A stretch of 64,000 bases of DNA. It comes from Brevundimonas naejangsanensis DSM 23858. GTDB lineage: Bacteria > Pseudomonadota > Alphaproteobacteria > Caulobacterales > Caulobacteraceae. Shown piece by piece: positions 56,197 to 63,690 of this stretch (within the stretch, counting starts at the first letter, position 1; each line of letters begins with the position of its first letter). The position numbers and the translations under genes are program-made. The stretch is taken from assembly GCF_000421705.1 (NCBI RefSeq), contig NZ_ATXN01000003.1, positions 345,182-409,181 on the forward strand, read 5' to 3'. The notes under the pieces are model-generated. The model saw only the letters and a program-made list of their open reading frames with translations, did not search any database and was not told the origin of the DNA.

Positions 56197-56952
56197 TCAT
56201 TTCGCTGGCCTCGGCCATTCCAGCTTCTCGGTGTTGAACTCAAGCACCTGATCGCCGGCTTGGTAGAAGGTCAGCTGGATTTTCGTGGTCGGAGCGCTTT
56301 TCGCAGCCGCGATGAATCTAGTGGCGTTGCTGATAAACACGACGTTGCTCGATCCATCGGCTGCCGATCCGCCGCTGAAGCTCTGCTGGGCCCCGTCACC
56401 GAAGCGAATCTTGAGCGTGCAGCCATCGTAGGACCGACACAGAATTTGGCCGGAGCCATTTAGTTGGACGATGGCGTGAAGGCCGTAGCGCGGCGATTGG
56501 CGTAGGCACAAGTCAGCGCTGACGGGCTTGTAGGGCCGGTCAAGAATGGCTCGGTTCGTCGAGGTGGTGCAGGCCCATCGCGTGAGCTTGTCAGTCATCG
56601 GATCTACGTCGTCGCGATAGGTCCATGGCGTAACCGCGGCGAGGCGCGCAGCCTCGGCCTCCTGGCGGCGCTTGTCGATCTCAGCCCATTGCTCAGGCGT
56701 TAGGGGCGGCGACGAGGGAGCGCTTTCGGCGGTGACCGCAGGCGCTGCCTTGAGCGCGTTCGGCGACCTAGCCGACAGGGCGATCCCGACGACGCAGATC
56801 ACACCGACGACCGCTGCCACGCCATACAGCAGCCGATTGTCCGACTTCTGGATCGCTTTCCCAGGGGTTTCCGGATCAGCCCGCTGCGCCGCCTTCAGCT
56901 GCGCCAGGCGGGCTTCCAGTTCGTCGATTTCTCGCTGCTTATCGTCGCTCAT
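56197..56952 (-). CDS. Single-span membrane protein with extracytoplasmic domain
   Basis: This 251-residue protein has an N-terminal coiled coil (REIDELEARLAQLKAAQ), a membrane helix at about 42-60 (LLYGVAAVVGVICVVGIAL), an Ala/Pro linker, and a C-terminal domain with paired cysteines (RWACTTSTN, LCLRQSPRYG, ILCRSYDGCTLKIRF) ending in FYQAGDQVLEFNTEKLEWPR. It probably faces the periplasm. It lies next to the repressor, so lysogenic expression and a role in exclusion are possible. Confidence 0.7.
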   Translation of the reverse strand: MSDDKQREIDELEARLAQLKAAQRADPETPGKAIQKSDNRLLYGVAAVVGVICVVGIALSARSPNALKAAPAVTAESAPSSPPLTPEQWAEIDKRRQEAEAARLAAVTPWTYRDDVDPMTDKLTRWACTTSTNRAILDRPYKPVSADLCLRQSPRYGLHAIVQLNGSGQILCRSYDGCTLKIRFGDGAQQSFSGGSAADGSSNVVFISNATRFIAAAKSAPTTKIQLTFYQAGDQVLEFNTEKLEWPRPAK

Positions 56953-56978
56953 TGCTTTTCCGCACCGACAGGTCTGAG

Positions 56979-57488
56979 TTAATGGCCGCCATGAGCCCAG
57001 ATGCGGGTTCCTTCATTGGCGGCGTCTAGGCTTTCCGACATTTCCTTGAGGCCAGCCAGCCAGCCTCCCGAATAGGAGTATTCCTTGAGCGGGCGACCGT
57101 CGCTGGTGTGGAGCGACGAGCCTATATCCATGAAGCCTCGGGGGCTCCCATCGCGGCGGGTTGCGTCAGCAAAAGCCGAGCCGTCCAGCAGGAGGCGCGG
57201 GCTGATCCACCTATTCAGGCGGATGATTTTGAACTTCCGGTCACCAAGGCCATCCGAGGCGGAGCCCAGCGCCGCATAGAGGTCGACCGGCGCTGCGCCT
57301 TGTCCGACATGCACGAGGTTCACCGTGATGTCGCTCGGGCTCACTAGCCAGGAGCGATAGGCGATCACGTATGCGGGGCGACCTTTGTCCTGGAGCTGTT
57401 CAAGAGCGACCGGAATGGCGACCGACGCATTCCAGAGAATGAGCGCCCCAAGGATGGCCCATATCCCGTTGCGGATGCTGTTTCTCAT
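56979..57488 (-). CDS. Membrane-anchored phage hypothetical protein
   Basis: This 169-residue protein has one N-terminal helix (GIWAILGALILWNASVAIPV) and a soluble part (YRSWLVSPSDITVNLVHVG, RFKII-like KFKIIRLNRWISPRLLLDG). GGGGAGG lies very close to the ATG. It stands between the repressor and the previous membrane protein, all on one strand, and may share the repressor transcript. Confidence 0.65.
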   Translation of the reverse strand: MRNSIRNGIWAILGALILWNASVAIPVALEQLQDKGRPAYVIAYRSWLVSPSDITVNLVHVGQGAAPVDLYAALGSASDGLGDRKFKIIRLNRWISPRLLLDGSAFADATRRDGSPRGFMDIGSSLHTSDGRPLKEYSYSGGWLAGLKEMSESLDAANEGTRIWAHGGH

Positions 57489-57530
57489 TGCCTCCCCCGA
57501 GGTTCAGCCGACACTCGGCTGTGAATGTCG

Positions 57531-58244
57531 CTAGAGGCGCCGAGCGAACCAGACGACGCGTCCAATGACGGTCACTAGATCGGCAGGTACCCGATATTGG
57601 TTGTGGTTCTTGTTGTCCGAGATCAGGACCACCTCTGCAGGGTCGCTGGCGGGCACCTTTTCGATCCGCTTCACAACCGTCGCGTTGGAATCAAAGATTG
57701 CGTAAACGCCAGGCTTGGCCGGGTTGGTTTCGCTGCGATCGACGAGTACGCGGTCACCGGAAGACAGGGTGGGGAACATGCTGTCCCCCTCGATAGTAAC
57801 AACGCCCAGCGACGACAACGGAGCTCGCACTTCATTCTCAAGGTACTCCCTAGGGAAGCTCCAGTAAGCAATCGCGTCAGCGTCGGTGGCGATGGAGCCG
57901 CCGCCGGCTGAAAGACGAATGTCGTACTCGGGAATTTGGACGAAGGTGGATGGCTCACGCTTTGGCGCGACCTCCGGACTTTCCACGGCTTCCAGTTCAT
58001 CGACAGATCGGACGTCGGCCAACGGCCTCAGGGTATCGATTTCGAGCCCATATAGGTCGGCAATCCCGTCGAGATAGTCGGCCCAAGATTCCAGCGCGCC
58101 GCTCTCCCAGTTCGACACGACCGACTGGCTCTTGAGGCCCAACTCCCTCGCTACCTCGGTTTGATTCAACCCTCGTGCGGTCCGGCCCTCCCGGAGGCGG
58201 CGGCCGATGGCCTTTTTTAGTTCGTCGGAGCGCTCGATCTTCAT
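57531..58244 (-). CDS. CI-like phage repressor (XRE-S24)
   Basis: ATG 58244 gives 237 residues; the longer frame runs through the operators. An N-terminal XRE domain (ARGLNQTEVARELGLKSQSV) is joined to a LexA/CI-type S24 peptidase. The catalytic serine is in TIEGDSMFPTLSSGDRVL and the lysine in ATVVKRIEKV. A possible self-cleavage site lies around IRLSAGGGS. RecA-stimulated cleavage would induce the phage. No Shine-Dalgarno is seen and the start adjoins the right operators, so a leaderless message is possible. Confidence 0.9.
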   Translation of the reverse strand: MKIERSDELKKAIGRRLREGRTARGLNQTEVARELGLKSQSVVSNWESGALESWADYLDGIADLYGLEIDTLRPLADVRSVDELEAVESPEVAPKREPSTFVQIPEYDIRLSAGGGSIATDADAIAYWSFPREYLENEVRAPLSSLGVVTIEGDSMFPTLSSGDRVLVDRSETNPAKPGVYAIFDSNATVVKRIEKVPASDPAEVVLISDNKNHNQYRVPADLVTVIGRVVWFARRL

Positions 58245-58253
58245 AGGCCGAGC

Positions 58254-58319
58254 TAATCGGATAACCCGATAATACGCATCCGATAAATCGGGGCTTGTGA
58301 ATATCGGATTGTCCGATAT
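58254..58319. promoter_or_regulatory. Right operator cluster between repressor and Cro-like gene
   Basis: TAATCGG-ATAAC-CCGATAA (58254-58272) and ATATCGG-ATTGT-CCGATAT (58301-58319, perfect) flank a divergent middle site CCGATAAATCGG (58280-58291). They fill the 84-bp gap between the divergent repressor and cro-like genes and match the left cluster at 53342. Confidence 0.82.
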
Positions 58320-58328
58320 TGTTGGGGT

Positions 58329-58589
58329 ATGCCCTATAACGTCATTGATCATCTCACCGCCCCTGAACGGTTCGGCACCCAGACGAGATTGGCCGAAGCG
58401 GCAGGAGTGCGTCCCCACACGATCAGCGAGAAGCGGCACACCAACAGCCTAACGCACGCACAAATGCGCCGGATCCTAATCGTGGCGCCCCAGATGGGTA
58501 TTTCGATTAGCCCGGATGATTTTTTTCCAGGCGTATTGAACCAAGCACAGCCCGCAAACGACGACGCCCCCACCAGCGAGGCGGCGTGA
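58329..58589 (+). CDS. Cro-like HTH protein
   Basis: This 86-residue protein has a helix-turn-helix of the Cro/YdaS type: ERFGTQTRLAEAAGVRPHTI, SEKRHTNSLTHAQMRRIL and a DDFFPG end. It is the first gene of the rightward early operon, directly beyond the right operators and divergent from the repressor. It is expected to oppose the repressor and favour the lytic route. Confidence 0.82.
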   Translation: MPYNVIDHLTAPERFGTQTRLAEAAGVRPHTISEKRHTNSLTHAQMRRILIVAPQMGISISPDDFFPGVLNQAQPANDDAPTSEAA

Positions 58590-58590
58590 C

Positions 58591-58926
58591 ATGCTGTCAT
58601 CGGCCGCCCTCCAGTTTCGACGCCAGGAAGCCCTGATCAACGCGGGCACGGTCTACGGCCTCATCATCGGCGCCAACGAACTGGCCGTCCAAGGTCGCGA
58701 GGCGGATGCCCTGTCGGCGCTGGCGACGATCACCGGCGCGCTGCCGTTCGAGATCGCCGCCATCAAGGAAATCCTCGCCGCCGAGCGTGAGGCCGCAAAG
58801 GCTCGTGACCTCACGCAGCGGACGCTCGCTCCCTTCTTCGGTCGCGTACCCGCTGAAAAGCCGAATGCCGCGAACGACGAAACCCAACCGCCTTCTCCCG
58901 AACAGCCAACCCCGACCGTCGCCTGA
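58591..58926 (+). CDS. Phage hypothetical protein
   Basis: This 111-residue protein starts one base after the Cro stop. It is helical (INAGTVYGLIIGANELAVQG, IAAIKEILAAEREAAKARDL) with a Pro-rich tail. No family recognised; it may be a small early regulator or host-takeover factor. Confidence 0.65.
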   Translation: MLSSAALQFRRQEALINAGTVYGLIIGANELAVQGREADALSALATITGALPFEIAAIKEILAAEREAAKARDLTQRTLAPFFGRVPAEKPNAANDETQPPSPEQPTPTVA

Positions 58927-58967
58927 GCGAGAGCGCGGGTCAGTTGGAAACGACCACGGAACGTCCA

Positions 58968-59420
58968 GTGAACAAGATCAGCCACAGAGAACACGCCCGG
59001 CTCGCTGGAGAGCTCATCGAAGCATGTGGGGGCTTGGAGGAGGCGGCGAGGGCGTGCCGGGTCCGCAGGTCGTCGCTGTCGAACTACGAGAACCCGAATG
59101 AGCCGTCGACGATGCCGGCGGACGTGATGGTTGATCTGGAGCGTCATTGCGGGCGGGCGATCTACAGCGCCGCCCTGGCGGACCTCTGCAAACCCAAGCC
59201 GCTCACGGGTTGTCTGAAGGAACTCGCCTTCGACCTCGCCCAGGAGAGCATGGACGTCGTCGCCGTCGTCCGCGAGGCGCTGGCGGACGGGCGCCTGTCC
59301 AATAACGATCTAGACGCCATCGCCGCCGCCGAGCGCGATGCTGAGCAAGCCCTCGAGCGTGTCCGCGGTGTCCGCAGGGCCATCGAAGCGGCGAGCCCGA
59401 CCCCGCGGAGGGCAGCCTGA
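58968..59420 (+). CDS. CII-like phage regulatory protein
   Basis: GTG 58968 (150 residues) or TTG 58944 are possible starts. The N-terminal part is a helix-turn-helix (RLAGELIEACGGLEEAARAC, RVRRSSLSNYENP), followed by MPADVMVDLERHCGRAIYSA. This is the style of phage regulatory CII-family proteins in alphaproteobacteria. The C-terminal half is a long helix. Position three genes after the operators fits a lysis-lysogeny regulator. Confidence 0.65.
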   Translation: MNKISHREHARLAGELIEACGGLEEAARACRVRRSSLSNYENPNEPSTMPADVMVDLERHCGRAIYSAALADLCKPKPLTGCLKELAFDLAQESMDVVAVVREALADGRLSNNDLDAIAAAERDAEQALERVRGVRRAIEAASPTPRRAA

Positions 59421-59515
59421 TGGCCTTCCTTATGATCCTCGGACACGCGCTGTTCCTGCGGCTGACGCGCAAGCCGTCGCTGTTCAACGCCAAGACCTTC
59501 GCCCTCTGGCGATGA
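59420..59515 (+). CDS. 31-residue hydrophobic peptide
   Basis: MAFLMILGHALFLRLTRKPS and on starts inside the previous stop (TGATG) and ends at 59515. A short hydrophobic helix followed by basic residues suggests a membrane peptide. Support is positional only. Confidence 0.42.
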   Translation: MAFLMILGHALFLRLTRKPSLFNAKTFALWR

Positions 59516-59562
59516 CCGAACGGGACTGACCGCCCCGTTGAGCGGTCTTGATGGAGGGCCAG

Positions 59563-60192
59563 ATGGCCAAGAAGCTCGAAGCTGACAATGACCAGTACCC
59601 CGACGTTCAGGGCACGATCGGCGCCATTCCGAACGAGCCGGACAACGGCATGCCGTCGCACGACGACATCCGCATGGCCGCGAACGAAATGGTCCAGTGG
59701 AACGAGAAGCGGAAGAAGCTCACCGCTGAGATCAGCGCTTTCCGTAAGGGCCTGAAGGCGAAGGGTATCAAGCTCGGCGTCCTCGACGAACAAGTCCGCC
59801 TGCTCGAATGGACCCCGGAAGAGGTCAAGCAGTTTTACGCCGAGCGCGACTGGTTCGCCGAGGCCATGCGCCAGCCGATCGGCTCGCAACTGGAACTGTA
59901 CGGCACCGACGCGACCCCTGACCCGGTCCGCGAACAGTTGAAGTGGCGCAACATCGGCTTCCGCGATGGTCTGGCCGGCAAGGGCTGGGCGAACGAGGCG
60001 CCCAAGGAGTGCCCGCACGACTGCATTCAGTCCTATGGCGAGGGCCATGAGGAGGGGCAGGCCACCGTGCGCCGCGCCTTCGCCGCTCGTCTGGCCCAGA
60101 CACCGGCCACCGACGATGACGGCCAGATCGACATCGAGGACGCGGCCAACGACGACGGCGACGATACCGAGCATCAGCAGGACGCCGCCTGA
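59563..60192 (+). CDS. Phage protein with GapR-like and Rmf-like regions
   Basis: ATG 59563 with GGAGG gives 209 residues. Residues about 40-110 form a coiled region (WNEKRKKLTAEISAFRKGLK, AKGIKLGVLDEQVRLLEW) reminiscent of DUF2312/GapR DNA-binding proteins. Residues about 130-170 (RNIGFRDGLAGKGWANEAP, SYGEGHEEGQA) resemble ribosome modulation factor. The tail is acidic. Both resemblances are by eye. Coupled to the resolvase gene by TGATG. Confidence 0.62.
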   Translation: MAKKLEADNDQYPDVQGTIGAIPNEPDNGMPSHDDIRMAANEMVQWNEKRKKLTAEISAFRKGLKAKGIKLGVLDEQVRLLEWTPEEVKQFYAERDWFAEAMRQPIGSQLELYGTDATPDPVREQLKWRNIGFRDGLAGKGWANEAPKECPHDCIQSYGEGHEEGQATVRRAFAARLAQTPATDDDGQIDIEDAANDDGDDTEHQQDAA

Positions 60193-60692
60193 TGATCATG
60201 GCGCTCGACCTCGCAACCCAGACGGGGCTCTGCATCGGCGCTCCCGATGCGCGCCCGGTGCTGAGCCATTTCCGCCTGCCGTCGACGGGGACAGACGTCG
60301 GCCTGTTCCTCTCGGCTTGGGAGGACTGGCTGCGGCCGCAGGTGCGCGAGGTCGGGCCCAGCCTGATCGTGTTCGAAGCCCCCATCCTGGCGGGACAGAC
60401 GCAGATCGCCACGACCCGGAAGCTGCAAGGCATGGCGGGCGTCACCGAAATGGTGGCGCACCGCGCCGGCATCGAGTGCGCCGAGGTGGCTACGTCGCAG
60501 GTGAAGAAGGCACTGACCGGCAACGGACGGGCCGAGAAGCCCGCGATGATGGCCGCCTGCCGGGCCTACGGCTTCGACCCCAAAACCTCCGATGAAGCGG
60601 ACGCCTTCGGCATCTGGCTCTGCGCCGTCCGGCTTCGTCACCCCTCCCATGCCTGGCGCTGGGAACCTCTGAACGCAGCGAGGACAGCATGA
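60192..60692 (+). CDS. RuvC-like Holliday junction resolvase
   Basis: This 166-residue protein has the RNase H-fold acidic residues of phage RuvC-type resolvases: ALDLATQTGLCIG, LIVFEAPILAG and the late DEADAFGIWL. It would cut branched DNA made by recombination or replication. It overlaps both neighbours by short stop/start junctions. Confidence 0.82.
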   Translation: MIMALDLATQTGLCIGAPDARPVLSHFRLPSTGTDVGLFLSAWEDWLRPQVREVGPSLIVFEAPILAGQTQIATTRKLQGMAGVTEMVAHRAGIECAEVATSQVKKALTGNGRAEKPAMMAACRAYGFDPKTSDEADAFGIWLCAVRLRHPSHAWRWEPLNAARTA

Positions 60693-61321
60693 GCACGATC
60701 CTGAACGCGTGGCATGACCACGAAATCGAGACGATGAAGAAGATGTGGTTGGCCGGAAACTCGGCGACGGAGATCGCGCGGGTACTGCCGTCCCGATCCA
60801 GAAACTCTGTCATCGCCAAGGTGCACCGTCTTGGCCTGACGCGCGAGCGCATGGAGGCGAAGGCGTCGCCCCCGGCTTCGACTGGCCGCGCCCCAGCCGT
60901 GAAGCGCAACCGCACCACGGGCGGCATCAAGATCGACAAGCCTGCGCCGGCGTCCAGCTTCGGCCGGTTCGCGCCTTCCAGCCCAGCGGAGGCGGCAAAG
61001 AAGCGCGAGCATTTCGCCAAGCATGGCGCCGGGATCATCGACGGCTTCGCTGAAGCTGCAAATGACACTTCGATCCTGCTAATCGACCGCCGCCGGTTCC
61101 AGTGCTCATGGCCGGTCGGAGATGTCTCGGGCGCAAAGCAGATGTGCTGCGGCCAGCCGGTCGATCCCGCCGCCACTGGCGCGACGGAGACGTATTGCCT
61201 GACCCACCACAAACGAGCGGTCGGCCGGGTGCTTGCGGCGTCTAAGGCCTTCGGGTTCGGCGAGCGCCGCCAGGCCCGTCGCGCCGAGTCCACTCCGTGG
61301 GATCAGGGGAGGGCTGCGTGA
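60689..61321 (+). CDS. gcrA: GcrA-family cell-cycle regulator, phage encoded
   Basis: This 210-residue protein has the GcrA N-terminal DNA-binding motif (MKKMWLAGNSATEIARVLPS, RSRNSVIAKVHRLGLTRE), a linker, and the C-terminal GcrA signature FQCSWPVGD ... CCGQPV ... YCLTHHKRA with its cysteine/histidine pattern. Host GcrA in Caulobacterales binds sigma-70 RNA polymerase and activates promoters with methylated GANTC. A phage copy could redirect this circuit. ATG overlaps the resolvase stop (ATGA). Confidence 0.9.
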   Translation: MSTILNAWHDHEIETMKKMWLAGNSATEIARVLPSRSRNSVIAKVHRLGLTRERMEAKASPPASTGRAPAVKRNRTTGGIKIDKPAPASSFGRFAPSSPAEAAKKREHFAKHGAGIIDGFAEAANDTSILLIDRRRFQCSWPVGDVSGAKQMCCGQPVDPAATGATETYCLTHHKRAVGRVLAASKAFGFGERRQARRAESTPWDQGRAA

Positions 61322-61680
61322 GCCAGCGCGAGAAGTACCTCGTTGAGCGCATCGACCGCAGCCGGGAGAACGCGACCAGCCAACAGGCTCGCTCGTCGCG
61401 GGCCACCTTTCTGCGCATGACCGCGCGCCGTACGGTGCACTCGCTCATGCAGGACGTGACCGATCTGAGGGAACAGGCCGCGCTTCTGGGCGACCTGATC
61501 GACATCGCCGCGGAGTTCCGCTGGCCCCTGATTGGCCGCGTCGAGACCGCCACGGCGCTTAACTCGGTCGCTGCCGACGTGTGCGCGATCTACCGCCTGC
61601 CCAAGGTGGTGAAGAACGCGGCTGCGGAACAGGCTTTTGCGCGGCTGACCGCGGCGAATGATGGGGGCGGCGATGATTGA
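61318..61680 (+). CDS. Phage hypothetical protein
   Basis: GTG 61318, overlapping the GcrA stop, gives 120 residues. Basic N-terminal helices (REKYLVERIDRSRENATSQQ) are followed by LLGDLIDIAAEFRWPLIGRV and a Gly/Asp end. Unknown function. It overlaps the methyltransferase start by eight bases. Confidence 0.65.
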   Translation: MSQREKYLVERIDRSRENATSQQARSSRATFLRMTARRTVHSLMQDVTDLREQAALLGDLIDIAAEFRWPLIGRVETATALNSVAADVCAIYRLPKVVKNAAAEQAFARLTAANDGGGDD

Positions 61681-62272
61681 GCCGCTGCCCGCCGGGCCCT
61701 ACTCATGCATCCTGGCCGACCCGCCTTGGCATCACGCATCGCGATCCCCGAAGGGGCAGACCCGTCGCTCGCCATCGCACCACTACCGGACGATGGCGTT
61801 GGCCGAGATCAAGGCTCTTCCGGTGGCCGACGTCGCCGCCAAGGACTGTCACCTGTTCCTCTGGACAACGGGACCGCACCTCCAGCAGGCATTCCTTGTC
61901 ATGAATGCTTGGGGCTTCCGCTACTCCAGCCTCGCCTTCGTGTGGGTGAAGCGTCGAAAGCAGCCCGATGGAGATGATGACGGCGTCCTGTTCATGGATC
62001 GCCGCGACCTCTTCACGGGCATGGGCTACACCACGCGCCAGAACGCCGAGTTGGTATTGCTCGGCCGCCGCGGCGCCCCGAAACGCCTCTCGAAGGCCAT
62101 CCATCAAATCATCACCGCGCCGCGGCAGGAGCATAGCCGGAAGCCTTCGGAGGCCCACAGCCGGATAGAACGCTATTGCGACGGCCCCCGCTTGGAACTG
62201 TTCGCCCGCGCGCCGCGCGATGGCTGGACCGTGTGGGGCAATGAAACCGACAAGTTCGCGGAGGCCGCATGA
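61673..62272 (+). CDS. MT-A70-family adenine methyltransferase
   Basis: ATG 61673 gives 199 residues; earlier ATGs at 61658/61661 are possible. The catalytic DPPW motif is in CILADPPWHHASRS, with HLFLWTTGPHLQQAF, RYSSLAFVWVK and the C-terminal ARAPRDGWTVWGNE typical of phage MT-A70 proteins. It should methylate adenine N6 in DNA. The target sequence is unknown. No restriction enzyme lies beside it, so self-protection or regulation is likely. Confidence 0.9.
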   Translation: MIEPLPAGPYSCILADPPWHHASRSPKGQTRRSPSHHYRTMALAEIKALPVADVAAKDCHLFLWTTGPHLQQAFLVMNAWGFRYSSLAFVWVKRRKQPDGDDDGVLFMDRRDLFTGMGYTTRQNAELVLLGRRGAPKRLSKAIHQIITAPRQEHSRKPSEAHSRIERYCDGPRLELFARAPRDGWTVWGNETDKFAEAA

Positions 62273-63690
62273 TGGACGATCCCCGCGACGCCGAAGAAGC
62301 GGCCAACGCGCTCCCGCTGAACCTGGAGGCTGAACAAGCCCTGTTGGGCCAGCTGATGTTCGACAACGACGTCCACCGCCAGGTGCATGACGTCGTCACA
62401 GCCGAGGACTTCAGCGAGCCGTTCCATCAGCGGCTCTACGCTGCCATCGACGGGCTTGTGACGGCCGGGAAGCTGGCCGAGCCGACGACGCTACAAGCGG
62501 CCTTCACGGCTGACCCCGCCTTCGAGCAGTTCGGCGGCTTCGGCTATCTGTTCGATCTGGTCGACCGGGCCCCGCCGTCCAACCGTTCGCGGGACTACGC
62601 CGCTTTGGTAGCTGACACCGCCGTCCGCCGTCGCTTGATCAAGATGGCGGCCGACGCCATGCATCAGGCCCGCAATCCCGAACTGTCGGGCTATCAGGCC
62701 GTTGCCTTGGCGCGTTCCGAGCTGGAAGCAGCCGAGCGCGGCGCTGCGCCCGAAGACGCCCTGTTCGTGAACGCCCATGACGCCGCGCAGGCGCGCATGG
62801 ACCGGCTGGAGCTGGAGGTCGCCACCGGCAAGCCCAAGGGCGTTCAGACCGGCCTGTCGTCGATTGACAAGCGCCTGGGCGGTCTGATGCCGGGATCGGT
62901 GATCGTCATGGCTGGGCGCCCGGGCATGGGCAAGACGGCCCTCCTCGGCAACGTTCTCTACGGCGCCGCCCTGCGGAACCCGACCAAACTGTTCGCAGGC
63001 TTCTCGCTGGAGATGGACACCGACCAGCTGAATGACCGGGCCCTGTCGCGCCTGACTGCCACGCATGAGCAGCCTGTCAGCTTCTCCGACATCGCCAAGG
63101 TGGCGCCGCTGACCTCTTTCGACCTGCAGACCCTCCATGTCGTGAAGGGCGAGATCCCGAAGAACCTATGGCTGCGGGATAGGGCAGGGGTGTCCGTCGA
63201 GGACGTCTCTCGCGCCGTCTGGGCCATGAAACGCCGCGGCGACCTGGCGGCCATCGGGATCGACTATCTCCAGCTCATGCGCCGGCCTGCCCTGGCTGGG
63301 CGCAACGAAGCCTCCGCCATCGCCGAGATGACCGGGGCGTTGAAGACGCTCGCCCGCGAAGCCAAGATTGCGATCATCCTACTGTCCCAGCTGAACCGCT
63401 CGGTTGAGCAGCGCGACGATAAGCGCCCGATGCTGTCAGACCTGCGAGAGTCGGGCTCCATCGAGCAGGATGCCGATGCCGTCCTCTTCCCCTTCCGGGA
63501 GGTCTACTACCTCCAGAAGGCCGAACCGAAGGCCGGGACCGAGGAACACATGCTCTGGGAGGCTGAGGTCGCCCTGAAACGCACGGTGATGGACGTCATC
63601 ATCGCCAAGAACCGCCACGGCTCCGAGGGCTCCGAGCCCCAGCAGTACCGGGCTGAGATCGACCTCATCACTGACAGGAGCGCGGCATGA
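62269..63690 (+). CDS. dnaB: Replicative DNA helicase DnaB, phage encoded
   Basis: This 473-residue protein has the N-terminal DnaB domain (NLEAEQALLGQLMFDNDVHR) and a RecA-fold ATPase with Walker A AGRPGMGKTALL, Walker B AIGIDYLQLMRR, the sensor ILLSQLNRSVEQR and SDLRESGSIEQDADAVLF. A hexameric helicase for phage replication. ATG overlaps the methyltransferase stop (ATGA), and the next gene overlaps its stop. Confidence 0.95.
   Translation: MMDDPRDAEEAANALPLNLEAEQALLGQLMFDNDVHRQVHDVVTAEDFSEPFHQRLYAAIDGLVTAGKLAEPTTLQAAFTADPAFEQFGGFGYLFDLVDRAPPSNRSRDYAALVADTAVRRRLIKMAADAMHQARNPELSGYQAVALARSELEAAERGAAPEDALFVNAHDAAQARMDRLELEVATGKPKGVQTGLSSIDKRLGGLMPGSVIVMAGRPGMGKTALLGNVLYGAALRNPTKLFAGFSLEMDTDQLNDRALSRLTATHEQPVSFSDIAKVAPLTSFDLQTLHVVKGEIPKNLWLRDRAGVSVEDVSRAVWAMKRRGDLAAIGIDYLQLMRRPALAGRNEASAIAEMTGALKTLAREAKIAIILLSQLNRSVEQRDDKRPMLSDLRESGSIEQDADAVLFPFREVYYLQKAEPKAGTEEHMLWEAEVALKRTVMDVIIAKNRHGSEGSEPQQYRAEIDLITDRSAA

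Noticed and set aside
56141..56200. A 19-codon frame starting inside the stop of the 56197-56952 gene
   Set aside because: It has the ATGA overlap, but it is too short and lacks any recognisable feature; it may be chance.
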